Part shown: positions 33,339-41,769 of the stretch, piece after piece
Numbering within the stretch: position 1 is the stretch's first letter
Layout: every line of letters starts with the position of its first letter
Source of the DNA: Geodermatophilus marinus
GTDB lineage: Bacteria > Actinomycetota > Actinomycetes > Mycobacteriales > Geodermatophilaceae
DNA length: 64,000 nt
Reading direction: 5' to 3'
Assembly: GCF_003428645.1 (NCBI RefSeq)
Contig: NZ_QVQH01000011.1
Span: 1-64,000, forward strand
The notes under the pieces: model-generated
The model's input: the letters and a program-made list of their open reading frames with translations, nothing else
Databases searched by the model: none
What the model was told of the DNA's origin: nothing
Position numbers and translations under genes: made by a program

Positions 33339-34595
33339 ATGTCCGCACCGACCGACCCCACGTCCCGCACCACCGGCACCACGGCCACCGCCGTCCCGGG
33401 TCCCCGCACCGAGGCCGACCCCACCGCGCTGCGCCCGTTCGAGGTCCACGTCCCGGAGGAGGACCTGGCCGACCTGCGCCGGCGCCTCGCCGCCACCCGC
33501 TGGCCGTCCCGGGAGCTGGTGGCCGACCGCTCCCAGGGGGTGCAGCTCGCGGCGGTCCAGGAGCTGTGCCGCTACTGGGCGACCGACCACGACTGGCGGG
33601 CCTGCGAGGCGCGCCTGAACGCCCTGCCCCAGTTCCTGACCGAGATCGACGGGGTGGACGTCCACTTCCTCCACGTGCGCTCCCGGCACCCCGACGCGCT
33701 GCCGCTGGTCATGACCCACGGCTGGCCCGGCTCGGTGGTCGAGCTGCTCGACTCGGTCGGCCCGCTCACCGACCCCACCGCCCACGGCGGCCGGGCCGAG
33801 GACGCGTTCCACCTCGTGCTGCCCTCGCTGCCCGGGTACGGCTTCTCCGCCGAGCCCGCCGAGCTCGGCTGGGACTCGGGCCGGGTGGCGCGCGCCTGGG
33901 CGGAGCTGATGGACCGCCTCGGCTACACCCGCTACGTCGCCCAGGGGGGCGACGTGGGCGCCGCGGTCACCGATCTGATGGGCCGGCAGGCGCCCGAGGG
34001 CCTGCTCGGCATCCACGTCAACCTGCTCGTGACGGTGCTGGGCGGGCCCCCGCCGGGGGACACGGAGCAGGAGCGCGCGGCGCTGGAGCAGCTGGCCACC
34101 TTCCAGCAGAGCGGCTTCGGCTACTTCCTGGAGATGGCCACCCGGCCGCAGACGATCGGCTACGCCCTGCTGGACTCCCCGGCCGCCCTGGCGGCCTGGA
34201 TGTGCGACCACGACACCGACAGCTACCACAAGATCGCGCGCGCGTTCGTCGACGGGCAGCCCGCGGGCAACCTCACCCGCGACCACGTCCTCGACAACAT
34301 CACGCTGTACTGGCTGACCGGCACCGGGGCCTCGGCGGCCCGGTCCTACTGGGAGGACGGCGGGGCCCGGGCGGCCGCGGCGGCCTCCGGGCAGCCCCCG
34401 CCGCCGGTCGCGGTCCCGGTCGGCTTCACCACGTTCCCCGGCGAGATCTGGCGGACGCCGCGCAGCTGGGCCGAGCAGTCCTACCCCACGCTGAGCTACT
34501 TCCACGAGGTCGACCGGGGCGGCCACTTCGCCGCGTGGGAGGAGCCCGAGCTGTTCGCCGCCGAGGTCCGGGCGGCCTTCCGGCCGCTGCGCTGA
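33339..34595 (+). CDS. Epoxide hydrolase (EHN/alpha-beta hydrolase), copy 1
   Basis: 418-residue epoxide hydrolase with the N-terminal EHN segment (FEVHVPEEDLADLRRRLAATRWP) and an alpha/beta-hydrolase core. MTHGWPGSVVE carries the HGxP oxyanion motif, VAQGGDVGAAV the nucleophile Asp, and GGHFAAWEEPELF the catalytic His with its Glu. The two lid Tyr cannot be fixed by eye. It would open epoxides to diols. A paralogue lies at 35728-36969 with a redoxin-like gene between. Confidence 0.88.
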   Translation: MSAPTDPTSRTTGTTATAVPGPRTEADPTALRPFEVHVPEEDLADLRRRLAATRWPSRELVADRSQGVQLAAVQELCRYWATDHDWRACEARLNALPQFLTEIDGVDVHFLHVRSRHPDALPLVMTHGWPGSVVELLDSVGPLTDPTAHGGRAEDAFHLVLPSLPGYGFSAEPAELGWDSGRVARAWAELMDRLGYTRYVAQGGDVGAAVTDLMGRQAPEGLLGIHVNLLVTVLGGPPPGDTEQERAALEQLATFQQSGFGYFLEMATRPQTIGYALLDSPAALAAWMCDHDTDSYHKIARAFVDGQPAGNLTRDHVLDNITLYWLTGTGASAARSYWEDGGARAAAAASGQPPPPVAVPVGFTTFPGEIWRTPRSWAEQSYPTLSYFHEVDRGGHFAAWEEPELFAAEVRAAFRPLR

Positions 34596-34612
34596 CCGGA
34601 CCGGGGCGCACC

Positions 34613-35662
34613 GTGGAACCGAGGCAGTCGCTGCTCGCCGCCCTCCGCGAGGCGATCCGCGGCCCGGGCTGGGCGCCCGGCCGCCACCTCGTCGAGGGGG
34701 GCATGCCCTCCCTCGACGGCGCCACCGGGTGGCTGAACTCCCCGCCGCTGACGACCGAGGGGCTGCGCGGCCGGGTGGTCGCGGTCGACTTCTGGACCTA
34801 CACCTGCATCAACTGGCTGCGCACCGCGCCGTACCGGCGTGCCTGGCACGAGTCGTACCGGGACTCCGGCCTGGTCGTGCTCGGCGTCCACACCCCGGAG
34901 TTCGCGTTCGAGCGGGACGTCGGCAACGTCCGCCGGGCGGTCGAGGACCTGAGGATCCGCCACCCGGTCGCCGTCGACAGCGACTACGCGGTGTGGACCG
35001 CCTTCGCCAACATGTACTGGCCCGCCCTCTACCTCGTCGACGCGCAGGGGAAGATCCGGTTCACGCACGCCGGTGAGGGCGCCTACGAGGAGTCCGAGGG
35101 CGTCATCCGGCAGCTGCTCTCCGAGGTGGGTGCCGACGGCACGCTCCCCGGGCCGGTCGGCGACGAGCGGGACGTCGAGGGGCGGGGCGTCGAGGCGGCC
35201 GCCGACCGGGCCCACCTGGCCTCGGGGGAGACCTACCTCGGGGCCGACCGCACCGAGCACTTCGCCTCCCCGGAGCGCCTGGCGGTCGGCAGCTCGCGCC
35301 GCTACACCGCACCCTCCCGGCTGCCCGCGGAGCACTGGGCCCTGACCGGCGGGTGGACGGTGCAGCCGGACGCCGTGCTGCTGGACGAGCCGGGCGGGCG
35401 GATCCGCGTCCGCTTCACCGCCCGGGACCTGCACCTGGTCATGGCACCCGCCGTGACCGTCCCGGTGCCGTTCCGCGTGCTGCTCGACGGCCGGCCGCCG
35501 GGGGCCGACCACGGCGAGGACGTGGACGACGACGGCGCCGGCACGCTCACCGAGCCGCGGCTGCACCAGCTCGTCCGCCAGCGCCGCCCGGTCGTCGAGC
35601 GCACGTTCGAGATCGGCTTCGCCGACCCCGGCGTGCGGGCCTTCGCCGTCACCTTCGGCTGA
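34613..35662 (+). CDS. Redoxin-domain protein with a CINW active-site variant
   Basis: 349-residue cytoplasmic protein. Residues 25-180 form a thioredoxin-like domain resembling the DipZ C-terminal part (VVAVDFWTYTCINWLRTAP, VVLGVHTPEFAFERDVGNV, YWPALYLVDAQGKIRF). The usual CxxC is C65-I-N-W68, so the resolving Cys is missing. Residues 200-345 are a beta-rich domain (GWTVQPDAVLLDEPGGRIRVRF). Sensing or single-Cys chemistry is possible. GTG at 34613 lies 17 bp after the first epoxide hydrolase, so the genes are likely co-transcribed. Confidence 0.7.
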   Translation: MEPRQSLLAALREAIRGPGWAPGRHLVEGGMPSLDGATGWLNSPPLTTEGLRGRVVAVDFWTYTCINWLRTAPYRRAWHESYRDSGLVVLGVHTPEFAFERDVGNVRRAVEDLRIRHPVAVDSDYAVWTAFANMYWPALYLVDAQGKIRFTHAGEGAYEESEGVIRQLLSEVGADGTLPGPVGDERDVEGRGVEAAADRAHLASGETYLGADRTEHFASPERLAVGSSRRYTAPSRLPAEHWALTGGWTVQPDAVLLDEPGGRIRVRFTARDLHLVMAPAVTVPVPFRVLLDGRPPGADHGEDVDDDGAGTLTEPRLHQLVRQRRPVVERTFEIGFADPGVRAFAVTFG

Positions 35663-35727
35663 CTGCCCCCGGCCGACCCGCCGGGCGGTCGACCACCGCT
35701 ATCGCGAGACCGAGGGGAACCCCCGCC

Positions 35728-36969
35728 ATGACAGCAGTCGAACACGACACCGGACGGGCGATCCGCCCGTTCCACGTGGACGTGCCGGACGAGGTGCTGG
35801 CCGAGATGCGCAGGCGGATCGCCGGGACCGTCTGGCCCGAGCGCGAGACGGTGCCCGACGCGTCGCAGGGCGTGCCGCTGGCCACCATGCAGGAGCTCGC
35901 GCACCACTGGGCCACCGGCTACGACTGGCGTGCCTGCGAGGCGCGGCTGAACGCCCTGCCGCAGTTCGTCACCGAGATCGACGGGCTCGACATCCACTTC
36001 GTCCACGTCCGGTCGCCGCACGACGGGGCCTTGCCGCTCGTCGTGAACCACGGATGGCCCGGATCGGTCATCGAGCAGCTCAAGATCGTCGAGCCGCTCA
36101 CCGATCCCACGGCCCACGGCGGGAGCGCGTCCGACGCCTTCCACGTGGTGATCCCGTCGATGCCCGGGTACGGCTTCTCGGGCAAGCCGACCAGCCCTGG
36201 CTGGGGTCCCGAGCGCATGGCCCGCGCCTGGGCGGCGCTGATGGAGCGTCTCGGCTACACCCGGTACGTCGCGCAGGGCGGCGACTGGGGCGCGTTCGTC
36301 GTCGACCAGATGGGGCTGCAGGAGCCTGCCGGCCTGCTCGGCATCCACACCAACATGCCGGCGACCGTGCCGGCCGACGTCGACCGGGTCCTCCTGGCCG
36401 GCGGCCCGCCGCCGCCCGGTCTCCCGGCGGAGGAGCACCGGGCCTGCGAGCAGCTGCTCAGGACCTACCGGCAGGTCGAGTACGCCCGGTACATGGCCGC
36501 GCGGCCGCAGACCCTCTACGGCATCGCCGACTCACCGGTCGGCCTGGCCGCCTGGCTCCTGGACCACAACGACGCCGACGGCCAGCCGGCCGCGGCGGTC
36601 GCCTCGGCCCTGCACCGGACCACGAGCGCTTCGGGGCAGCTGACCCGGGACGAGGTCCTCGACAACATCACGCTCTACTGGCTGACGAACACCGGCGTCT
36701 CGGCGTCCCGCCTGTACTGGGAGTACCGGGGTGGCTTCTTCGACGCCAAGGGCGTCGCCGTCCCCGTTGCGGTCAGCGTCTTCCCCGGGGAGCAGTACCA
36801 GGCCCCGCGCAGCTGGGCGGAGCAGGCCTACCCCCGCCTCGTCCACTACGGACAGGTCGAGAGAGGGGGGCACTTCGCGGCGTGGGAGGAGCCGCAGCTG
36901 CTCTCCCAGGAGATCCGGGCGGGCTTCCGATCGCTGCGCGAACCCCGCGTCCCCGAGCCGCGTGGCTGA
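35728..36969 (+). CDS. Epoxide hydrolase (EHN/alpha-beta hydrolase), copy 2
   Basis: 413-residue paralogue of the protein at 33339. Shared blocks include DWRACEARLNALPQF, HGWPGSVIE, GGDWGAFVVDQ (nucleophile Asp) and GGHFAAWEEPQLL (His). Many aligned blocks are identical, which points to duplication within the lineage followed by divergence, since lid regions differ. A weak ribosome-binding site (gaggggaa) precedes the ATG at 35728. Confidence 0.88.
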   Translation: MTAVEHDTGRAIRPFHVDVPDEVLAEMRRRIAGTVWPERETVPDASQGVPLATMQELAHHWATGYDWRACEARLNALPQFVTEIDGLDIHFVHVRSPHDGALPLVVNHGWPGSVIEQLKIVEPLTDPTAHGGSASDAFHVVIPSMPGYGFSGKPTSPGWGPERMARAWAALMERLGYTRYVAQGGDWGAFVVDQMGLQEPAGLLGIHTNMPATVPADVDRVLLAGGPPPPGLPAEEHRACEQLLRTYRQVEYARYMAARPQTLYGIADSPVGLAAWLLDHNDADGQPAAAVASALHRTTSASGQLTRDEVLDNITLYWLTNTGVSASRLYWEYRGGFFDAKGVAVPVAVSVFPGEQYQAPRSWAEQAYPRLVHYGQVERGGHFAAWEEPQLLSQEIRAGFRSLREPRVPEPRG

Positions 36970-37000
36970 CCAGCGGCCGCCAGGAGGAACGGAGCCGACG

Positions 37001-37603
37001 ATGTCGATCATCACGCGTGGCTTCCGGGGACGCCGCGAGGCGGCCTCCGCCGACCGGGTGCCACCGGGCCAGTACGTGACGCGGGACTTCCCGGTCCTCT
37101 CCGCGGGTCCGACGCCGCACACCCCGCTGGACCGGTGGGACTTCTCGATCGACGGGGAGGTGGACGAGCCGCGCCGGTGGACGTGGGAGGAGTTCCGCGC
37201 GCTGCCCAGCGAGGAGGTCACCCGCGACATCCACTGCGTGACCAAGTGGACCAAGCTGGACACCGTGTGGCGGGGGGTGTCGGTGGACACGCTGCTCGAC
37301 GGGGTGGAGACCTCGGCCGACCACGTCGTCCAGTACAGCGACGGCGGCTACACCACGAACCTGCCGCTCGAGGACCTGCTCGACGGCAAGGCCTGGATCG
37401 CGTTCGAGTACGAGGGGGAGCCCCTCGAGCCGGCGCACGGCGGCCCGGCGCGCGTGCTGGTGCCGCACCTCTACTTCTGGAAGAGCGCCAAGTGGGTGCG
37501 CGGCCTGCGGCTCCTCGACCACGACGAGCCGGGCTTCTGGGAGGTCAACGGCTACCACCACTACGGAGACCCATGGCGGGAACAGCGGTACTGGGGCGAC
37601 TGA
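37001..37603 (+). CDS. Sulfite oxidase-like molybdopterin oxidoreductase (small, cytoplasmic)
   Basis: 200-residue single-domain protein of the sulfite-oxidase/YedY fold. It has no Tat signal, so it should stay in the cytosol. C79 in RDIHCVTKWTKLDTVW is the expected molybdenum ligand, and GGYTTNLPLEDLLDGKAWIAFEYEGEPL and LYFWKSAKWVRGLRLLD match the rest of the domain. The substrate is unknown. caggaggaac precedes the ATG. Its 3' end overlaps the reductase gene by 31 bp, which suggests an electron-transfer pair. Confidence 0.85.
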   Translation: MSIITRGFRGRREAASADRVPPGQYVTRDFPVLSAGPTPHTPLDRWDFSIDGEVDEPRRWTWEEFRALPSEEVTRDIHCVTKWTKLDTVWRGVSVDTLLDGVETSADHVVQYSDGGYTTNLPLEDLLDGKAWIAFEYEGEPLEPAHGGPARVLVPHLYFWKSAKWVRGLRLLDHDEPGFWEVNGYHHYGDPWREQRYWGD

Positions 37604-38319
37604 CCTGGCGGGTGGCGGACGTCGTCGACGTCCGCGCGGAGACGCCGCGGGCGAGGACGCTCGTCCTCGACGTCCCGGGCTGGGCAGGTCACCGGGCCGG
37701 GCAGCACGTCGACCTCCGGCTCACGGCCGAGGACGGCTACCAGGCCCAGCGCAGCTACTCGATCGCCTCCGCACCGGACGGGACGCGCATCGAGCTGACC
37801 GTGGTGCGCGTCGAGGACGGCGAGGTCTCCCCCTACCTGACCGGGGAGATCGGTCCCGGCGACCGGATCGAGCTGCGGGGACCCGTCGGGGGCTACTTCG
37901 TGTGGGAGCCGGCGCACGGCGGACCGCTGCTGCTGGTGGGCGGCGGCTCGGGGCTCGCGCCGCTGATGGCGATGGTCCGGCTGCGGGCCGCGGTCGGCAG
38001 CCCGGCGGAGACCCGGCTGCTCGTGTCGTCGCGCAGCGAGGAGGACGTCCTCTACCGAGCCGAGCTCGGGCGGCTCGCCGGGGGAGGGCTGACCGTGGTG
38101 CACACGCTGACGGCGTCCCGGCCGGCCGGTTGGAGCGGGTACGCGCGCCGGGTGGACGCCGACATGCTGGCCGAGGTCGGCCCCGGCCCGGCCGCGCGGC
38201 CGCACGCCTTCGTCTGCGGTCCGACGCCGTTCGTCGAGGCGGTGGCGGAGGCGCTGGTGGCCCTCGGGCACGAGCCGCAGCGCATCAGGACCGAACGTTT
38301 CGGACCGACGGGAGGGTGA
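37573..38319 (+). CDS. FAD/NAD(P)-binding ferredoxin-reductase-type oxidoreductase
   Basis: 248-residue flavoprotein of the FNR family. RSYSIAS binds FAD, GGGSGLAPLMAM binds the nicotinamide nucleotide and FVCGPTPFVEAV is the C-terminal pocket. No iron-sulfur domain is fused. Overlap with the molybdenum enzyme upstream and one base from the zinc-ribbon gene downstream suggests that it passes electrons between NAD(P)H and that enzyme. Confidence 0.88.
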   Translation: MAGTAVLGRLTWRVADVVDVRAETPRARTLVLDVPGWAGHRAGQHVDLRLTAEDGYQAQRSYSIASAPDGTRIELTVVRVEDGEVSPYLTGEIGPGDRIELRGPVGGYFVWEPAHGGPLLLVGGGSGLAPLMAMVRLRAAVGSPAETRLLVSSRSEEDVLYRAELGRLAGGGLTVVHTLTASRPAGWSGYARRVDADMLAEVGPGPAARPHAFVCGPTPFVEAVAEALVALGHEPQRIRTERFGPTGG

Positions 38320-38320
38320 G

Positions 38321-38587
38321 ATGGACGAGGCGATGCTCGACGGCAACGCCGTCGCCGGACTGCTCCAGGACGTCTTCGCGGTGGAGACGACCACCACGAT
38401 CGCGACGTGCGCCGGCTGCGGCGCACCCTCGCCGATGGGGGCGACGCAGGTCTACCGGGGCGCCGGGTTCGTGCTCCGCTGCCCGCGCTGCGAGCAGGCC
38501 ATGGTGACGCTCGTCCCGGCCGACGGGCGCCTGTGGATCGGCTTCCCGGGGATCCGGACGTTGCAGGTCCCGGTCGACGACTCCTGA
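38321..38587 (+). CDS. Zinc-ribbon protein (DUF6510-like)
   Basis: 88-residue protein starting MDEAMLDGNAVAGLLQDVFAVE with two Cys pairs, CAGC and CPRC, spaced like a zinc ribbon, and a C-terminal WIGFPGIRTLQV strand. Such proteins, as far as I recall DUF6510, often accompany this molybdenum enzyme/reductase pair. Role unknown. ATG one base after the reductase stop. Confidence 0.75.
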   Translation: MDEAMLDGNAVAGLLQDVFAVETTTTIATCAGCGAPSPMGATQVYRGAGFVLRCPRCEQAMVTLVPADGRLWIGFPGIRTLQVPVDDS

Positions 38588-38621
38588 CCGACGCCCCGGC
38601 GGGTCGACCGCGCGCCCGCTG

Positions 38622-38807
38622 TCAGAAGCCGCCCCCGCCGCCCCCGCCGCCGAGGCCCATCCCCGGCACGTTGCCGAACGGGACGTCGGTGTGCTTCCCG
38701 CACCGCCGGCAGATCCGGTGGTCCGGCCCCGCGGGTCGCTCGCCGTCCGGGTGCCGCTGGACGTAGGAGTGCAGCCCGAACCGGCACCGCAGCGGCTTCC
38801 TGGTCAT
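38622..38807 (-). CDS. Small CxxC protein with a poly-glycine tail
   Basis: 61-residue protein: a basic start with KPLRCRFGLHSYVQRHPD, then CRRCGKH and a tail GMGLGGGGGGGGF with eight Gly in a row. Cys and His are spaced as a small metal knuckle (C-x5-H ... CxxC). The Gly tract is encoded by a ccgccc-rich repeat (38632-38655) and may vary between strains. It is convergent with the zinc-ribbon gene and just ahead of the AraC gene end. Confidence 0.6.
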   Translation of the reverse strand: MTRKPLRCRFGLHSYVQRHPDGERPAGPDHRICRRCGKHTDVPFGNVPGMGLGGGGGGGGF

Positions 38808-38816
38808 GGACCGACG

Positions 38817-39827
38817 CTAGGAGCCGGCGGGCCCGCCGGGCAGGGGCGGACGGCCCTGCACCGGGCCGGCGCCGCTCCCTCCCCGGTGCTGCCGCTGCCA
38901 CTCCCGCGGCGTCATTCCGTAGGCCTCCCGGAAGCGGCGGGTGAAGTGGCTCGGGCTGCCGAACCCGCAGGAGCGCGCGGTCGCCTCGACCGGGCGGCGC
39001 ATCCCCGCCGGCGACACCAGCGCCGAGCGCGCCGCCTCCAGCCGCTGGCCGATGACCCACTGCTCCAGGCTGAGCCCGGCCTCGGCGAAGGCCTGGTACA
39101 GCCGGCGCACCGACACGTTGTGCGCCGATGCGATCACCTCGGGGGTCAGCCCGGGCTCGGCGAGGTGCCGGCCGACGTAGGCCCGCAGCCGGGTGAGCAG
39201 CGTCTCCTCCCGCACCGTGCGGGCGAGGTCGCCGTGCCCGGCGGCGGACACCAGCAGCGCGCGCACCAGGTCGACCGTCGCCGACCCGAGCACCGCCGCA
39301 CCGGGGTCGGCGGAGAGCTCCTCCGGGCGGGCGGCCAGCCGTTCGAGGTGGTCGCGCACCAGGTCGTGCAGCGGGCTCGCACGCAGCCGCGGCGCACCGG
39401 CGCGGACGACGTCGACCGGCAGACCGAGGCGCTCGTAGGGGATCTGGAAGGCCCGGGACCCGCCGCTGCCGAGCCAGGAGAACTCGTACGGGCCGGTCAG
39501 GTCGCTGAGCATGAGCGCACCGGTGGGGACCACGGCGTCCGTGCCGAACTGGCGGAACCGGCCGACCCCGCCGGTCTGCAGGGCCAGGGCGACGACCGCC
39601 GGGCTCTCCACGCGCACGTGCCGCGCCGTGCGCACGAGGCGGAACCCCGAGGCGTCGGTGGTGAAGAGGCTGGCCGCGCCGAAGTGCCACAGGTGCATGC
39701 GCGAGCGGACCCGGTCGGCCGGGTCGAGGTGCTCGATGCGGCAGGGCACCGACGCCTGGTCGAAGGCGGCCCGGAAGGCGCTCACCCGGTCCTCCGGCGC
39801 GACCGTCGCCGTGTCCAGCAGCAGCAT
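38817..39827 (-). CDS. AraC-family transcriptional regulator
   Basis: 336-residue regulator of the AraC-binding-like (cupin-type) plus HTH_18 layout. The N-terminal domain includes HLWHFGAASLFTTDASGFRLVRT, and the C-terminal helix-turn-helix pair includes VIASAHNVSVRRLYQAFAEAGLSLEQW and ARSCGFGSPSHFTRRFREAYGMTPREW. It is divergent from the hydrolase/metallo-hydrolase pair at 40089-41742, with a 261-bp space. Activation of that pair is the likely job. Confidence 0.88.
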   Translation of the reverse strand: MLLLDTATVAPEDRVSAFRAAFDQASVPCRIEHLDPADRVRSRMHLWHFGAASLFTTDASGFRLVRTARHVRVESPAVVALALQTGGVGRFRQFGTDAVVPTGALMLSDLTGPYEFSWLGSGGSRAFQIPYERLGLPVDVVRAGAPRLRASPLHDLVRDHLERLAARPEELSADPGAAVLGSATVDLVRALLVSAAGHGDLARTVREETLLTRLRAYVGRHLAEPGLTPEVIASAHNVSVRRLYQAFAEAGLSLEQWVIGQRLEAARSALVSPAGMRRPVEATARSCGFGSPSHFTRRFREAYGMTPREWQRQHRGGSGAGPVQGRPPLPGGPAGS

Positions 39828-40088
39828 CGCGGGCCTCCCGCCGGAGCGGCACGGAACGGTCGGTGCGCCTCCTCGCGCCGCGCCAGCCTGGCAGAGCGGC
39901 GGGGACGGCGGAAGCGCTCCCACGCCGAGCCGGCGCCCCCTCCGCGGCCCCGGAGCGGCGTGCACCCACGGGCCAGAACCGTGCACGCACGGACCATCCC
40001 GGGCGCGCCCGCCCTGCCAGGGTCTCCTCCCGGGGAGACCGTTCCGTCCTGCTCGCCCGCGCGCGGGCCCGACCGAGGGAGACCCACC
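39828..40088. promoter_or_regulatory. Divergent control region of the AraC regulator and hydrolase
   Basis: 261 bp with no gene. Two GTGCAC hexamers (about 39960-39965 and 39980-39985) about 20 bp apart lie in the middle and are candidate AraC sites; the spacing of two helical turns fits, but this is inference. cgagggagac (40074-40083) serves as the hydrolase Shine-Dalgarno. Confidence 0.35.
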
Positions 40089-40949
40089 ATGACCGACGCC
40101 GTCCCCGCCCCGCGCCCAGGCCCCCGCCCCGGGGGGCCGGACACGATCGTGCTCGTCCACGGCTTCTGGGTGACGCCCCGCAGCTGGGAGGGGTGGAAGG
40201 CCCGCTACGAGGCCCAGGGCTACCGCGTCCTCACCCCGGGCTACCCGGGGTTCGAGGTCGAGGTCGAGGCGCTCAACGCCGATCCGGCGCCGATCGCCGA
40301 GCTGACCCTGCCGACGATCGTCGACCACCTCGCGTCGGTGGTCGGGGCGCTGGAGCAGCCGCCGATCCTCATCGGGCACTCGGCCGGCGGCACGCTCGTG
40401 CAGCTCCTGCTCGACCGCGGCCACGGGGCCGTGGGCGTCGCGCTGAACTCCGCGCCGACCGAGGGCGTCCGGGTGCTGCCGCTGTCGCAGCTGCGCTCGA
40501 CGTTCGTGGCCTTCAGGAACCCGGCCAACCGGCACCGGGCGGTGGGCCTGAGCCCGGAGCAGTGGCACTACGCCTTCACCAACACGTTCAGCGAGGAGGA
40601 GTCGCTGCGGCTCTACCGGCGCTACCACGTGCCGGCCTCCGGCCGGATCCTGTGGAGCTCGGTGCTGGCCAACTTCATGCCCGGCCCGCAGGACGCCGCG
40701 GTCGACTACGCGAACCCGGACCGCCCACCGCTGCTGTTCGTCTCCGGCGGCGAGGACCACATCATGCCGCCGAGCGTGCAGCGCTCGAACGCCAGGCACT
40801 ACACCACCGGCGTCGTCGAGATCGAGGAGCACCCGGGCTACGCGCACCTGCTGCCGGCGCAGGAGGGGTGGGAGCAGATCGCCGACCACGTCCTCGACTG
40901 GGCGGTGCGGCACGCCCGCCCGCGGGCCGGGGTCACCGGCGCGCCCTGA
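40089..40949 (+). CDS. Alpha/beta hydrolase with complete triad
   Basis: 286-residue soluble hydrolase. VLVHGFWVTPRSWEGW is the oxyanion loop, LIGHSAGGTLVQ the nucleophile elbow, SGGEDHIMPP carries the Asp and HPGYAHLLP the His. Substrate unknown. It is the first gene of a pair controlled from the divergent AraC region. The stop is one base from the next start. Confidence 0.82.
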   Translation: MTDAVPAPRPGPRPGGPDTIVLVHGFWVTPRSWEGWKARYEAQGYRVLTPGYPGFEVEVEALNADPAPIAELTLPTIVDHLASVVGALEQPPILIGHSAGGTLVQLLLDRGHGAVGVALNSAPTEGVRVLPLSQLRSTFVAFRNPANRHRAVGLSPEQWHYAFTNTFSEEESLRLYRRYHVPASGRILWSSVLANFMPGPQDAAVDYANPDRPPLLFVSGGEDHIMPPSVQRSNARHYTTGVVEIEEHPGYAHLLPAQEGWEQIADHVLDWAVRHARPRAGVTGAP

Positions 40950-40950
40950 G

Positions 40951-41742
40951 GTGGACGGCGTCCGGCTGACCCACGTCGGCGGCCCGACCGTCCTGGTCGA
41001 GGTGGCCGGCCGGCGGCTGCTCACCGACCCCACGTTCGACCCGCCGGGGCGGCGGTGGTCGTTCGGCTGGGGCAGCTCGTCGCGGAAGCTGACCGGGCCG
41101 GCGGTCGCCGCCGCCGACCTCGGCCCGGTCGACGCCGTGCTGCTCACCCACGACCAGCACGCCGACAACCTGGACGAGGCCGGCCGGGCGCTGCTGGCGT
41201 CGGTGGGCACGGTGGTCACCACGCCGTCGGCGGCGTCCCGGCTCGGCCCGAACGCCCGGGGCCTGCGCCGGTGGGGGACGACGGAGCTGACGGCACCCGG
41301 CCGGCCGGCGATCGAGGTGACCGCGACGCCGGCCCGGCACGGCCCCCCGCTGAGCGGGCCGGTCGTGGGGGAGGTCACCGGCTTCGCGCTGCGCTGGGCC
41401 GGCCAGGACGACGGCGTGCTGTGGATCAGCGGCGACACCGTGCTGTTCCGCGGTCTGCGCGAGGTGGCGCGCCGGCTGCGGGTCGACACCGCGCTGCTGC
41501 ACCTGGGCCGGGTGCGGTTCGGCACCACCGGGCCGGTGGGCTACACGATGACCGCCCGCGACGCCGTGCGGCTGTGCCGCGAGCTGCGGCCGCGCACCGT
41601 GGTGCCGGTGCACTACGAGGGGTGGTCGCACTTCACCGAGGGGAGGGAGGCCGCGGAGCGGGAGTTCGCCAGGGCGCCGGACGACGTCCGCCGGGCGGTC
41701 CGCTGGCTGCCGCTGGGCGAGGCGGTCGGGGCGGTGACCTGA
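40951..41742 (+). CDS. MBL-fold metal-dependent hydrolase (UlaG-like)
   Basis: 263-residue metallo-beta-lactamase-fold enzyme. LTHVGGPTVLVEVAGRRLLTDP opens the fold, LLTHDQHADNLD is the HxHxD-type metal site (H-D-x-H-x-D), and SGDTVLF and VVPVHYEGWSHF supply later ligands. This N-acyl-ethanolamine/UlaG-like group acts on varied esters and phosphoesters. GTG start one base after the preceding stop gives tight coupling. Confidence 0.8.
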   Translation: MDGVRLTHVGGPTVLVEVAGRRLLTDPTFDPPGRRWSFGWGSSSRKLTGPAVAAADLGPVDAVLLTHDQHADNLDEAGRALLASVGTVVTTPSAASRLGPNARGLRRWGTTELTAPGRPAIEVTATPARHGPPLSGPVVGEVTGFALRWAGQDDGVLWISGDTVLFRGLREVARRLRVDTALLHLGRVRFGTTGPVGYTMTARDAVRLCRELRPRTVVPVHYEGWSHFTEGREAAEREFARAPDDVRRAVRWLPLGEAVGAVT

Positions 41743-41769
41743 CGGCGTCCCGCCGTCCGCCGGGGCCGG

